This document shows, one piece after another, positions 16,358 through 25,819 of a DNA stretch of 64,000 bases (its first letter is position 1; each line of letters opens with the position of its first letter). The notes under the pieces are model-generated. The model did no database searches and was not told where the DNA came from. It saw only the letters and a program-made list of their open reading frames with translations. Source of the stretch: Cellulosimicrobium cellulans (GTDB lineage Bacteria > Actinomycetota > Actinomycetes > Actinomycetales > Cellulomonadaceae); NCBI RefSeq assembly GCF_007679345.1, contig NZ_VEGH01000005.1, positions 62,001-126,000 of the forward strand, in the 5' to 3' direction. The position numbers and the translations under genes were made by a program.

Positions 16358-17971
16358 GTGAACCACGCCCCCGCCGCCGCACCCCCGGTGGCCGACGCCG
16401 CCGACCGCCCCGCGCTCACGATCGAGCTGGAGCCGGGCGAGCACTGGTGGGGTGGCACGGTCAAGGACGCCGTGCAGATGCCGTTCGGCGCGGGGAGCAC
16501 CTACGGCGTCGACCTCGCCGTCCCGCGGCACGACCCCGCGTGGGACAGCGCGGAGGACTCCAGCCAGGCGGCCCCGCTGCTCGTGTCCACCCACGGGCGG
16601 GTGGTCGCGTCGCCGCGTCCGTTCGCGTTCCGGTTCGCCGGCGGGCGGCTCGAGGTCGACGGCACCGACGTGACCGTGCTGCGCGGCGGGACCTCGCTGC
16701 GCGAGGGCTTCCGCGCCGCCTCGGCCCAGCTCTTCCCGCCCGCCGGGCGGACCCCCGCGCGGCGGCTGTTCGCCGCGCCGCAGTACAACACCTGGATCGA
16801 GACGCCGCTCGTCCCCTCCGAGGACTCGGTGCTGGCCTACGCCCGCCGGATCCTGGACGCGGGGCTGGAGCCCGGCACGATCTTCATCGACGACAACTGG
16901 GCGCCGGACTTCGGCACCTGGCACTTCGACCGCGGGCGGTTCCCGGACCCGGAGCGGCTGGTCCGGACGCTGGCCGACTGGGGCTTCGACGTCATGCTGT
17001 GGGTCGTCCCGTTCATCAGCCCCGACTCGAAGGCGTTCCGCGACTGCGAGCGGGACGGCCTGCTCGTCCGCGACGCCGACGGCCGCACGGCGATCCGCCG
17101 GTGGTGGAACGGCTACAGCGCGCTCCTCGACCTCAGCTCCCCCGAGGCCGTGGCCTGGTTCACGCGACAGCTCGACGCGCTGGTCGACCTCGGCGTCGCG
17201 GGCTTCAAGTTCGATGCCGGCGACGTCCGCGACTACCGGGCGGACGACGTCGTCGCCCAGCCGTGCGAGCCGGTCGACATGTCCGAGGCGTGGGCGCGGC
17301 TGGGCCTGCGCTACGCGCACAACGAGTACCGCGCGTGCTGGCGGATGGGCGGGCAGCCGCTCGGCCAGCGGCTCCGCGACAAGCCCCCCGCCTGGGACGG
17401 GACGGGCCTGGGCTCGCTCGTCCCCGAGATGCTCGCGCAGGGCCTGCTGGGGCACCCGTACGTCTGCCCGGACATGGTGGGCGGCGGCGAGGTGGGGGCG
17501 ATGGGCGCGATGGGCGACCGCCAGGCCGCCGACCAGGAGTTCTTCGTGCGGTACGCGCAGATCGCCGCGCTGTCCCCGATGATCCAGTTCTCGGTGAACC
17601 CCGCCCGCGCCCTCGACGCCGAGCACCTCGCCGCGGTGAAGGAGGCCCTCGCGGTCCGGGCCGAGCACCTGCCGCTCATCCTCGCCCTCGTGGACGACGC
17701 CGCGGCGACGGGCGAGCCCGTGGTCCGGCCGATGAGCTACCACGAGGCCGGGTACGAGACGGTGACGGACCAGTTCTTCCTCGGCCCCGACCTGCTCGTC
17801 GCCCCGGTGCTGGAGCGCAGTGCCACCAGCCGGGCGGTGCAGGTGCCGCCGGGCGCGTGGCGCGCGCCGGACGGGACGACGGTGGAGGGCCCCGCCACCA
17901 TCGACGTGCCCGTCGGGCTCACGACCCTGCCGCGCCTCACGCGCGCGACCCCGGGCACCGCACCACGATGA
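16358..17971 (+). CDS. GH31-family glycoside hydrolase
   Basis: 537 aa from GTG. The (beta/alpha)8 domain spans most of the protein. The catalytic nucleophile is the Asp in GVAGFKFDAGD (about residue 287). IFIDDNWAPDFG and FDVMLWVVPFISPDS are typical earlier barrel strands, and LLGHPYVCPDMVGGGE is the late strand. GH31 enzymes hydrolyse alpha-linked glycosides, and some subfamilies act on alpha-GalNAc. No signal peptide is seen, so it acts in the cytoplasm on imported oligosaccharide. It lacks the large N-terminal domains of long GH31 enzymes. The stop overlaps the next ATG. Confidence 0.85.
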   Translation: MNHAPAAAPPVADAADRPALTIELEPGEHWWGGTVKDAVQMPFGAGSTYGVDLAVPRHDPAWDSAEDSSQAAPLLVSTHGRVVASPRPFAFRFAGGRLEVDGTDVTVLRGGTSLREGFRAASAQLFPPAGRTPARRLFAAPQYNTWIETPLVPSEDSVLAYARRILDAGLEPGTIFIDDNWAPDFGTWHFDRGRFPDPERLVRTLADWGFDVMLWVVPFISPDSKAFRDCERDGLLVRDADGRTAIRRWWNGYSALLDLSSPEAVAWFTRQLDALVDLGVAGFKFDAGDVRDYRADDVVAQPCEPVDMSEAWARLGLRYAHNEYRACWRMGGQPLGQRLRDKPPAWDGTGLGSLVPEMLAQGLLGHPYVCPDMVGGGEVGAMGAMGDRQAADQEFFVRYAQIAALSPMIQFSVNPARALDAEHLAAVKEALAVRAEHLPLILALVDDAAATGEPVVRPMSYHEAGYETVTDQFFLGPDLLVAPVLERSATSRAVQVPPGAWRAPDGTTVEGPATIDVPVGLTTLPRLTRATPGTAPR

Positions 17972-19167
17972 GCCAGGGTCTCCGCGTCGCGGTGGTCGGG
18001 GCCGGCAACCGCGCCGCCCTCGGCCGCCTGGTTTCCGAGGCCTGGCCGGGGGCGGTCGTCGTGGCCGCGGTCGACCCCGACCCCGCCGGCCGCGACCGGG
18101 CCCGCGCGCTGTTCGGCGCCGACGTCGCGGTGCACGCGGACGTCGACGCCCTCCTCGCCGCCGGGGGCGTCGACGCCGCGATCGTGACGACGCCGGACGA
18201 CACGCACGCCCCGCTCGCGATCCGGCTGCTGCGCGCCGGCGTCGCGGTGTTCGTCGACAAGCCGCTCGCCACCACCACGGCGGACGCCGACGCGGTCCTC
18301 GTCGCCGCGCAGCAGACCGGCACCCCGCTGCACGTGGGCCACAACCTGCGGCACTGGGAGGTCGTCCGCGTGATGCACGACGCCATCGCGCGCGGCGAGA
18401 TCGGCGAGGTCAAGGCCATCTGGGTCCGGCACTTCGTCGGCAACGGCGGCGACTACTTCTTCAAGGACTGGCACGCCGACCGCCGGCGCAGCGGCTCGCT
18501 GCTCACCCAGAAGGCGAGCCACGACATCGACGTCGTGCACCACCTCGCCGGCGCGTACACGACGCGGGTCGTGGGCATGGGCGCGCTCATGGTCTACGGC
18601 GACATCACCGACCGCCGCGAGCGCCCGGGGCAGATCGCGCCGGACTGGACCAGCCACGCGAACTGGCCGCCGCACGCGCTGACCGGGCTGAACCCGGTGG
18701 TCGACGTCGAGGACCTGTCCATGCTGATGATGACGCTGGAGAACGGGGTGCTGGCCAGCTACCAGCAGTGCCACTTCACCCCCGACTACTGGCGCAGCTA
18801 CACCGTCATCGGCACCGAGGGGCGGCTGGAGAACGCCGGCGACACGGGCGGCGCGGTCGTCCGGGTCTGGAACCGTCGCCTGGCGTGGTCGCCGACCGGG
18901 CACGTCGAGCACCCGGTCCACGACCCCGCGGGCGGCCACCGTGCCGCGGACGCCGCCGTGCTCGCCGAGTTCTTCGCGCACGTCGTGGACGGTGCCCCGA
19001 CCACCGGCTCGCCTGCCGATGCGCGGCAGGCCGTCGCCGTAGGCTCGCTCGGTGCCGAGTCGCTGCGCCGCGGGTCCGTCCCGCTGGACGTCCCGCCGCT
19101 GCCCGCCGGCACGCCGCCACCGCGCCGGGCCGACCGTCACCGACCGAGAGAACGCGCAGATGACTGA
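17968..19167 (+). CDS. Gfo/Idh/MocA family oxidoreductase (copy 1)
   Basis: 399 aa from ATG, ATGA overlap with GH31. The N-terminal Rossmann fold starts RVAVVGAGNRAALG, with TTPDDTHAPLAIRLLRAG and the EKP-like FVDKPLA. The C-terminal domain has GNGGDYFFKDWHADRR and QKASHDIDVVHHLAG, followed by a conserved block around NPVVDVEDLSMLMMTLENG. It is clearly homologous, roughly two-thirds identical by eye, to the protein encoded at 30377-31603. Family members are NAD(P)-dependent sugar dehydrogenases; the same fold also contains GH109 alpha-N-acetylgalactosaminidases, which use NAD+ catalytically. Which applies here cannot be decided from sequence alone. Confidence 0.85.
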   Translation: MSQGLRVAVVGAGNRAALGRLVSEAWPGAVVVAAVDPDPAGRDRARALFGADVAVHADVDALLAAGGVDAAIVTTPDDTHAPLAIRLLRAGVAVFVDKPLATTTADADAVLVAAQQTGTPLHVGHNLRHWEVVRVMHDAIARGEIGEVKAIWVRHFVGNGGDYFFKDWHADRRRSGSLLTQKASHDIDVVHHLAGAYTTRVVGMGALMVYGDITDRRERPGQIAPDWTSHANWPPHALTGLNPVVDVEDLSMLMMTLENGVLASYQQCHFTPDYWRSYTVIGTEGRLENAGDTGGAVVRVWNRRLAWSPTGHVEHPVHDPAGGHRAADAAVLAEFFAHVVDGAPTTGSPADARQAVAVGSLGAESLRRGSVPLDVPPLPAGTPPPRRADRHRPRERADD

Positions 19168-20185
19168 CACGACCGTCCGCCCGGCCGACGCGCCGGCCGC
19201 CGCGCCCGGCGACCGGGCCGCCACCACGATCGGCCCCGGCGCGCCGGTGCTCGCGTTCGACGTCGGCGGCACCACGATCAAGGCCGCGTACGTGGACGCC
19301 GACGGGACGCCCGGCGCCGTCCTCCGCACGCCGTCGCCGGCCTTCGGCCCGGCCAGCGCGGAGGCGGTCGTCGACGCGGTCGCGGAGCTCGCCGGCCGCC
19401 TCACGCCGCCCGGCGCGGAGCCGCGGGCCGTCGGGCTCACCCTGCCGGGCATCGTCGACGACGAGACCGGGTTCGCCACCTACTCGGAGAACCTCGGCTG
19501 GCGGGACGTGGACTTCGCCGCGCTGTGCCGCGCGAGGATCCCGCTCCCGGTCGCCATCGGGCACGACGTCCGCTCCGGGGGCACGGCCGAGATGGAGCTC
19601 GGCGCGGGCCGCGGGCACCGGACGGCCGTCGTGGTCGTGCTCGGCACCGGCGTCTCCGCCGCGGTGTTCGTCGACGGTCGCCCCGTGGTCGCGCGCGGCT
19701 ACGCGGGCGAGATCGGGCACGCCGTCGTGATCCCGCGCGGCGAGGCCTGCGTGTGCGGCAACCAGGGCTGCCTCGAGGCGGTCTCCTCCGCGGCCGCGAT
19801 CGCCCGGCGCTACTCCCGGATGTCCGGCCGGGAGGTCGCCGGCGCGCGCGAGGTGGTCGAGGCCGTGGCTGCGGGCGACACGATCGCCGCGGCGGTCTGG
19901 GACACGGCGGTCGAAGGGCTGGCCCTCGGGCTCTCGCACGTGACGAGCCTGATCCAGCCCGAGGTGATCGTGCTCGGGGGCGGGCTCGCGGAGGCCGGCG
20001 ACCACCTGTTCGTCCCGCTGCGCGCCCGCCTCGCGTCGCTGCTCACCTACGTCCCCGTCCCGCCCCTGGTGAAGGCCCGCGCCGGGGAGAATGCGGGTCT
20101 GCTGGGGTCGGCCCTGCTCGCACGCCGGGCGGCCGACCGCGGCACCGACGACAGCACCGACGACCGAGGAGAGCGGCACCGATGA
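19160..20185 (+). CDS. ROK-family sugar kinase
   Basis: 341 aa from ATG, overlapping the previous gene by 8 bp. The phosphate-binding motif is LAFDVGGTTIKAAYVD (about residue 35). The sugar-binding and Zn motifs are GYAGEIGHAVVIP and CVCGNQGCLEAVSS, the ROK signature C-x-C-G-x-x-G-C-x-E. The catalytic Asp lies in AIGHDVRSGG. Family members phosphorylate glucose, ManNAc, GlcNAc or GalNAc. Since the importer here is ABC-type and delivers free sugar, this kinase is the likely step making GalNAc-6-P (or a related hexose-6-P) for the deacetylase and isomerase of the opposite arm. The stop overlaps the next ATG. Confidence 0.85.
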   Translation: MTDTTVRPADAPAAAPGDRAATTIGPGAPVLAFDVGGTTIKAAYVDADGTPGAVLRTPSPAFGPASAEAVVDAVAELAGRLTPPGAEPRAVGLTLPGIVDDETGFATYSENLGWRDVDFAALCRARIPLPVAIGHDVRSGGTAEMELGAGRGHRTAVVVVLGTGVSAAVFVDGRPVVARGYAGEIGHAVVIPRGEACVCGNQGCLEAVSSAAAIARRYSRMSGREVAGAREVVEAVAAGDTIAAAVWDTAVEGLALGLSHVTSLIQPEVIVLGGGLAEAGDHLFVPLRARLASLLTYVPVPPLVKARAGENAGLLGSALLARRAADRGTDDSTDDRGERHR

Positions 20186-20778
20186 GGATCGCGCTGGTCC
20201 GGCACGGCCAGACCGACTGGAACATCCAGCGGCGCTACCAGGGCTGGGAGGGGCTGGACCTCAACGAGGTCGGCCGCGCCCAGGCCGTCGACGCCGCCGG
20301 GCGCCTGCTCGGCATCGGCGCGGAGCTGGGCGCGCAGTGGCGGTGGCTGTCCTCGTCGACCTCGCCGCGCGCGATGCAGACCGCGCGGATCATCGGCGAG
20401 CACCTCCCGCTGGTGCCCGGCGACCTGCAGTTCGAGGACCTGCGCGAGCGCGGCTTCGGCGTCGCCGAGGGGATGCTCATCGAGGAGGCCCGGACGCGGT
20501 GGCCGGCGCGGGACTACCCGGGCGGGGAGACCGCCGAGGCGGTGCTCGACCGGGCGCTGCGCGGGCTGGACGCGGTCGGGCGGGCGCACGCCGGTCTCGA
20601 CGGCGTCCTCGTCACGCACGGGACCACGCTCCGCCTGCTCATCGAGCGCCTGACCGGCGAGGATCCCGGTAGCCTGCCCAACGCCGCCATCGCCGTCGTC
20701 GACGGCGAGCCGGGCGGGTGGCGCACGATCGTGCATCCATCGGCGACGACAGTGAGCGAGCGGGTACGAGGGCGATGA
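20182..20778 (+). CDS. Histidine phosphatase (phosphoglycerate-mutase-like)
   Basis: 198 aa from ATG. The RHG signature is at the N-terminus (IALVRHGQTDWN, His8 as phospho-acceptor); the second conserved Arg is in STSPRAMQTARI, with an acid/base Glu in LRERGFGVAEG, and the second His in VLVTHGTTLRLL. Length fits small CobC/GpmB-type phosphatases. In a sugar operon it probably dephosphorylates a sugar phosphate that accumulates, a detoxifying role, rather than acting in glycolysis. 4-bp overlaps on both sides. Confidence 0.8.
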   Translation: MRIALVRHGQTDWNIQRRYQGWEGLDLNEVGRAQAVDAAGRLLGIGAELGAQWRWLSSSTSPRAMQTARIIGEHLPLVPGDLQFEDLRERGFGVAEGMLIEEARTRWPARDYPGGETAEAVLDRALRGLDAVGRAHAGLDGVLVTHGTTLRLLIERLTGEDPGSLPNAAIAVVDGEPGGWRTIVHPSATTVSERVRGR

Positions 20779-21560
20779 AGATCGAGGACCGACACCTGGC
20801 CATCGCCTCGTGGGTGGCCCAGCACGGGACCATCAGCGTCGAGGAGGTCATCGAGCAGTTCGGCGTGTCCCCGGCGACGGCCCGCCGCGACCTGGACGCG
20901 CTCGGCCAGCAGATGATCGTCATCCGCACCCGCGGCGGCGCCCGCGCCGCGGCGATCTCCGGCGACCTCCCGCTGCGGTACCGCGCGGCCCTGATGGGCA
21001 GCGAGAAGCTCCAGATCGCCCGCGCCGCGGCCGCCATGGTGCAGCCCGGGCAGACGGTCGCGTTCAGCGGGGGCACCACCACCACGCAGATCGCCCAGGA
21101 GCTGGGCGTCCGCGCGTCCGCGGACCCCGAGTTCGGCGAGAAGCTGACCACGGTCGTCACCAACGCGATCAACATCGCGAACGACCTCATCGTGCGGCCC
21201 GAGCTGCGCGTCGTCCTCACCGGCGGCGCCGCCATCGCGCGGTCCTACGAGCTCGTCGGCCCGCTGGCGAAGGCGGCCCTCCCCCTCATCAACGTCGACG
21301 TGTTCTTCCTCGGGGTCAACGCCGTCAACCCGGCGCGCGGGTTCTTCACGGAGTTCGAGTCCGAGGCGGAGATCAGCGCCGCGATCCTCGAGAAGGCGGT
21401 GCAGTCCTACGTCGTGGCGGACCACACCAAGTTCGCCAACACCGCGTTCGCGCTCATCTGCGAGCCCACGGACGTCACCGGCGTCATCACCGACGGCGAC
21501 GCCGACCCGGAGGCGGTGGCCGCTCTCCGGGCGGCGGGCTGCCCCGTCATCCTCGTCTGA
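20775..21560 (+). CDS. DeoR-family transcriptional regulator
   Basis: 261 aa from ATG (MKIEDRH) overlapping the preceding stop. An N-terminal winged helix spans residues ~4-58, with recognition helix SPATARRDLDAL and wing RTRGGARA. The C-terminal sugar-phosphate sensor domain shows VAFSGGTTTTQIAQEL, VTNAINIANDL and VLTGGAA, as in AgaR/GlpR-type proteins. Family members sense phosphorylated sugars and usually repress their own operon. Its position inside the amino-sugar operon makes it the likely regulator of both arms. The inverted repeat at 12809-12824 is a candidate site. Confidence 0.88.
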   Translation: MKIEDRHLAIASWVAQHGTISVEEVIEQFGVSPATARRDLDALGQQMIVIRTRGGARAAAISGDLPLRYRAALMGSEKLQIARAAAAMVQPGQTVAFSGGTTTTQIAQELGVRASADPEFGEKLTTVVTNAINIANDLIVRPELRVVLTGGAAIARSYELVGPLAKAALPLINVDVFFLGVNAVNPARGFFTEFESEAEISAAILEKAVQSYVVADHTKFANTAFALICEPTDVTGVITDGDADPEAVAALRAAGCPVILV

Positions 21561-21588
21561 TCCCACGGCCCCGACGGAGGGGAACGCG

Positions 21589-22656
21589 ATGACCACCCCC
21601 GACCTCGCCGACCTCCGGCTGCGGGACTTCGCGCCGCGGCCGATGCTCCGGACCGCCGAGACCGAGGTGCTGCGCCTGCCCACCCCGGCCGTGGACGCCC
21701 ACAACCACCTGGGCCGGTGGCACACGGGCGAGTGGCGGGTCGACGACGTGGCCGCGCTCGTCGACCTGATGGACGAGCGGAACGTCGGCACGATCGTCAA
21801 CCTGGACGGCTGCTGGGCGGACGAGCTCGAGCGCAACCTCGACCGGTACGGCCGGGCGCACCCCGGCCGGTTCGCCACGTTCTGCCGCGTCGACTGGGGC
21901 GAGACGGCCACCCCCGGGTGGCCGGACCGGATCGCCGCGTCCGTCGCCGACTCCGCGGCCAGGGGCGCCGCCGGGCTCAAGCTGTGGAAGGACATCGGCC
22001 TCGGCCTCGAGGACGAGCACGGCCGGCGGATCTTCCTCGACGACCCGCGCCTGGACGGGATGTGGCGGGCCGCGGCGGAGTCCGGGCTCCCGGTCACCGT
22101 GCACACGGCGGACCCGGCGGCGTTCTTCGAGCCCCTCGACCGGCACAACGAGCGCGTCGAGGAGCTGCTGGAGCATCCCGAGTGGCATGTCGGGGGGCCG
22201 GGGTCCCCGACCTTCGGGCGCCTGCTCGACGCGCTCGAGTCCGCCGTCGCGGCACACCCGGACGTCACCGTCATCGGCGCGCACGTCGGGTGCTGCGCGG
22301 AGGACCTCGACCACGTCGACCGGATGCTCCGCACGTACCCGAACTTCGCCTGCGACATCGCCGCGCGGATCGCCGAGCTGGGCCGCCAGCCGCGCCGGGC
22401 GCGGCGGCTGATCGCGGACCACCCCGACCGGTTCGTGCTGGGCACCGACGTCGCGCCGCCGAGCGCCGAGGCCTACGCCACGTCCTACCGGTTCCTCGCC
22501 ACCGCCGACGAGCACTTCCCCTACGGGCCGGAGGACCCGCCGGGGACCGGGCGGTGGCGCATCTCCGCCCTCGACCTGGCGCCCGAGCACGTGGCGGCCG
22601 TCGTCGGGGACAACGCCCGCCGGCTGATCCCGGCGCTGGGGTCGGCGGCGCGCTGA
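21589..22656 (+). CDS. Amidohydrolase-2 family metal-dependent hydrolase
   Basis: 355 aa from ATG after GGAGGGGAAC. TIM-barrel amidohydrolase motifs in order: VDAHNHLG (H-x-H metal ligands), GLKLWKDIGLGL (Lys), LPVTVHTADPAAFFEP (His), VTVIGAHVGCCAEDL (His) and FVLGTDVAPP (Asp). Members include hydrolases and non-oxidative decarboxylases of ring acids and lactones. In a sugar operon a lactonase or a dehydratase-like step on an oxidised sugar is plausible and would link to the neighbouring oxidoreductase, but substrate is unknown. It ends the plus-strand arm, 44 bp from the converging MFS gene. Confidence 0.8.
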   Translation: MTTPDLADLRLRDFAPRPMLRTAETEVLRLPTPAVDAHNHLGRWHTGEWRVDDVAALVDLMDERNVGTIVNLDGCWADELERNLDRYGRAHPGRFATFCRVDWGETATPGWPDRIAASVADSAARGAAGLKLWKDIGLGLEDEHGRRIFLDDPRLDGMWRAAAESGLPVTVHTADPAAFFEPLDRHNERVEELLEHPEWHVGGPGSPTFGRLLDALESAVAAHPDVTVIGAHVGCCAEDLDHVDRMLRTYPNFACDIAARIAELGRQPRRARRLIADHPDRFVLGTDVAPPSAEAYATSYRFLATADEHFPYGPEDPPGTGRWRISALDLAPEHVAAVVGDNARRLIPALGSAAR

Positions 22657-22700
22657 CCCCCCGGCGCCGGCCCGGCCGCCGCCGCGCCCCCGCGCCCGGC

Positions 22701-23984
22701 TCAGGGCCGCAGCCGCTCCGCCCGGGACCGGGCCAGCCGCGGCTGGAACACCCGCACGTTCACGGACCAGGCGGCGGCACCGCACCCGGCCACCAGGACG
22801 AACAGCGCCGCGAACCCGAGGGCGTCGAGCAGCGGGGCCAGCGCGAGGACCGCCACCGACGAGACCAGCATCGAGATCGCGAACAGGGTGCCGACGTAGG
22901 ACGGCGCCCGGCCGCTCGGGCTCACGTCGCCGAGCATCAGCATCGTGGTCTTCATGTAGCAGGTGGCACCGACGTTCGCGAGCACCCAGGCGACGGTGAG
23001 GCCGCCGAGCGAGCCGCTGACCAGCCCCACCACCCCGGCCGCGGCCGCCGCGGCGGCGGCCACCGGGGACAGCGCGACCGGCCCCCGGCGGTCGATGACG
23101 AACCCGAAGCCCAGGTTCACGGCGACGCCCGTGACGATGGCGAGCGACGCCATCAGCGCGACGTGCTGCTCGCTCGCCGAGAACGTCCGGATGGCGTGCA
23201 GCGTGTAGAACGGCAGCAGCGAGTTCGCGAGCACCAGGAACACGCACGAGATCACCATCGCGCGGAACGTCGCGTCCCGGCCGAGCGTGCGCGGCACGTC
23301 CCGGAGGTACTCGGTGACCCGCATCGGCACCCGCGGCTCCGCGTCGTCGTGCTCGCGCATGAACCAGAACCCGGCCGCGTTGGCGAACAGGAAGGCCAGC
23401 CCTGCGCCGAACAGCACCATGTAGCTCCACGGATACGCGACGCGGTCGATCACGACGGGGATCAGCGCGGTCGCCCCGAGCGCGATGACGCTCCCGATCG
23501 CCATCCCGACGCCGCGCAGTCCCGCCCGCCGTGACGGCGGCAGGAGCTTGAGCACCAGCGGGACGTTGAAGAGCGTGCCGGACCCGGCGAGCACGTTGAA
23601 CGCGGTCCAGGACGCGAGGAACAGCCACGTCATCGCGCCGGCGTGGTCGGCGAGCAGCGGCATCGCCAGCACGAAGGCCAGGAACAGCCCCCGCTGGACC
23701 AGCAGGACGACCGCGAAGGTCCGCGCCATCCGCCGCGTCCGCGAGCACAGCGACACGAAGTACGGCTGCGAGACGAACGTGCCCAGGGACACCACGCTCG
23801 TGGCGATCGCGAACTGCGCCGTGGAGGCGCCCAGGTGCTCCAGGAGCAGGGGGATGACGGCGGTCATCGACAGCAGCGGGACCGAGGGCTGGAAGGTCAC
23901 GCCGTCCAGGAAGAACAGCAGCGAGTTCCGCCGCACCGCGCCCGGGCCGCCGAAGTCGCGGTCGACCGTCTCCTGCGCCGTCAC
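22701..23984 (-). CDS. MFS transporter
   Basis: 427 aa from GTG (GTGA overlap with the DUF4832 gene). About twelve hydrophobic segments; the loop between TM2 and TM3 reads FVSLCSRTRRMARTFAV, a degenerate MFS loop. A central cytoplasmic loop (MREHDDAEPRVPMRVTEYL) separates two six-TM halves. It is the last gene of the minus arm. Substrate is unknown; since the ABC importer supplies the pathway, this could be an exporter of a toxic intermediate or a monosaccharide carrier. Confidence 0.8.
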   Translation of the reverse strand: MTAQETVDRDFGGPGAVRRNSLLFFLDGVTFQPSVPLLSMTAVIPLLLEHLGASTAQFAIATSVVSLGTFVSQPYFVSLCSRTRRMARTFAVVLLVQRGLFLAFVLAMPLLADHAGAMTWLFLASWTAFNVLAGSGTLFNVPLVLKLLPPSRRAGLRGVGMAIGSVIALGATALIPVVIDRVAYPWSYMVLFGAGLAFLFANAAGFWFMREHDDAEPRVPMRVTEYLRDVPRTLGRDATFRAMVISCVFLVLANSLLPFYTLHAIRTFSASEQHVALMASLAIVTGVAVNLGFGFVIDRRGPVALSPVAAAAAAAAGVVGLVSGSLGGLTVAWVLANVGATCYMKTTMLMLGDVSPSGRAPSYVGTLFAISMLVSSVAVLALAPLLDALGFAALFVLVAGCGAAAWSVNVRVFQPRLARSRAERLRP

Positions 23985-25819
23985 CGGACCACGACCCGCC
24001 CGACGCGGTTGGCGCCGAGCTCGGGGACCCAGGTGCCGCGGTTCGCGAACCGGACGCCGCGCCGGTTCTCGCTGGTCTCCTTCGGGTCCGCGATCCGCAG
24101 CAGGACGTCGTACTCCCCCGCCGGGACCGCGCCGAACGCGGTCATCGGGATCGCGCACGCGAACGCGTGCCAGGCGCCGGTGTTGGCGGCCCGCCCGTCA
24201 CCGTCCGGGGCAGGCCGCCAGGCCCGTACGTCCACGGCCGTCGGCGCCGCGAAGCGGCCCGGACCGTCGACCGCGCGGAGCAGCACCCGCACCCGCTTGG
24301 CGTTGACGACGCCCGCGAAGCCCACGTTCTGCACGTGGCCGGCGCACTCCAGGGTGCCGGTCCCGGCGTCGACGACGTCGGACACCTCGGACGAGCGCAG
24401 CACGAGACGGTAGCCGAGCCGGTCGCGCATGAGCTCCAGCCCGGTCCGCCCCGCGTAGACCGGGTCGAAGACCGCCCGGACCGTGCGCCCGGTGTACGGC
24501 GGCTCGGCGCCGTCGCCCGGGCCGGGGAGCGTGACCGGCGCCGTCACCAGGTCCTCGGTGTACGGGACGTCCCAGGTGCTGTAGTCCCCGTGCCGCAGGT
24601 TGAGCAGGGTCGTCCCGAGGCGCTGGGCCTCGACGATCGCGCCGGGCAGCCGCGAGAGCACGTGCGGGGCGAGCCCGCCCTCCCCCTGCACGATGCTCCC
24701 CTGCCGCCCCACCCAGGCGACGACGGCGTCGCGGTCGAAGCCGGTCGGCGCGCCGGGCGGGACCAGCATCTCGCTCCCCTCGGACAGGGAGCCGTGGTCG
24801 GACCAGCCGTCCTCGGACCAGCCGGCGGCGTAGCTGTCGTGGAAGAAGCCGAACCGCGCCTCCGGGGTGCCGGGCCGGGGCGCCGGGAGGGCGTCCAGGT
24901 CGGCGAACGTGAGCCGCGTGCCGTGGGTGGCGTTGTGCCAGGCGAGGTAGCCGCCGACGTGGGTGAGCAGCGGGCGGCTCGCCGGGACCGCGGCGAGGTA
25001 CGCGTCGAGGAGCGCCCGGTACGCGGCGGGGTCCTGCGCCTGGGGCGAGGAGTGCTGCTCGCCCCACGGGCCGAGCATCCCCGTCTTGACGCAGGTGATC
25101 ACGTCCTCGTACTCGTGCAGCACGGGCGCCAGCTGCCACAGGTGGTACTCGATCCAGGACTTCTCCGTGTGGCCGGGGACGTCGCAGGCGGCCGACGGGT
25201 TGTTCGGCGTGACGTGGGTCGGCTCGGGACCCCAGATCAGGTGCTCGTCCGAGCCGCCCTCCAGGAAGGTGAAGCCGTTGCCGTCGTAGGAGAACTTGAC
25301 CAGCGCCGTGCCCTCGCCGTCGCGCACCCGCTGCAGGGCGCCCCGGACGACGTCGAGGGCGTAGGACGTCAGCGCGCCGGTCCGCCCGGTGCGGCCGCGG
25401 AACATCTCCGGCGTGGCCACGCCGCCGGCGGCGGCCAGCTCGGCGTCGAACGCGCGCCCGGCCGCGCGGGTGAGGAAGGCGTTCGAGGAGAACTCGCACA
25501 GGTCGAAGCCCAGGAAGGCGACCGACGGCTCGGCGACGACGCCCGTGCCCCCGACGTAGTGCGGGCTGCGGTCGGTGCCGTCGAAGAACTCGGTGGGCTC
25601 GAGGTCGTCGCCGTCGACGACCCCCACGACGCCGGGCGCCACGAGCGTCGCGCCCTGGTAGCCCCCGGTGCGCGGCGCGCGCGGCACCCGGCGGTCCACC
25701 TCGGGCGTCGGGCCGAACCGGGTGTCCACCCACTGCCAGCGGCCGCGGTACGCGCCGCGGTCGGGGTTGGGGACGTCGACCGGGTCCTCGGTGTAGTCCA
25801 GGTCCTGGGCGACCCTCAC
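23981..25819 (-). CDS. DUF4832/DUF4874-type protein, putative glycan-active enzyme
   Basis: 612 aa from GTG. It opens with NPDRGAYRGRWQWV, the N-P-x-R-G motif with which DUF4874 domains begin, then a TIM-barrel-like region (AFLGFDLCEFSSN, LVKFSYDGNGF, ITCVKTGMLGPWGEQHSS). The C-terminal third (DYSTWDVPY, then FAGVVNAKRVRVLLRAVDG) fits DUF4832 and a beta-sandwich. There is no signal peptide. These domains occur with glycan-degrading genes and are thought to be hydrolases without proven activity. Coupled by 4-bp overlaps to the flavoprotein and MFS genes. Confidence 0.65.
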   Translation of the reverse strand: MRVAQDLDYTEDPVDVPNPDRGAYRGRWQWVDTRFGPTPEVDRRVPRAPRTGGYQGATLVAPGVVGVVDGDDLEPTEFFDGTDRSPHYVGGTGVVAEPSVAFLGFDLCEFSSNAFLTRAAGRAFDAELAAAGGVATPEMFRGRTGRTGALTSYALDVVRGALQRVRDGEGTALVKFSYDGNGFTFLEGGSDEHLIWGPEPTHVTPNNPSAACDVPGHTEKSWIEYHLWQLAPVLHEYEDVITCVKTGMLGPWGEQHSSPQAQDPAAYRALLDAYLAAVPASRPLLTHVGGYLAWHNATHGTRLTFADLDALPAPRPGTPEARFGFFHDSYAAGWSEDGWSDHGSLSEGSEMLVPPGAPTGFDRDAVVAWVGRQGSIVQGEGGLAPHVLSRLPGAIVEAQRLGTTLLNLRHGDYSTWDVPYTEDLVTAPVTLPGPGDGAEPPYTGRTVRAVFDPVYAGRTGLELMRDRLGYRLVLRSSEVSDVVDAGTGTLECAGHVQNVGFAGVVNAKRVRVLLRAVDGPGRFAAPTAVDVRAWRPAPDGDGRAANTGAWHAFACAIPMTAFGAVPAGEYDVLLRIADPKETSENRRGVRFANRGTWVPELGANRVGRVVVR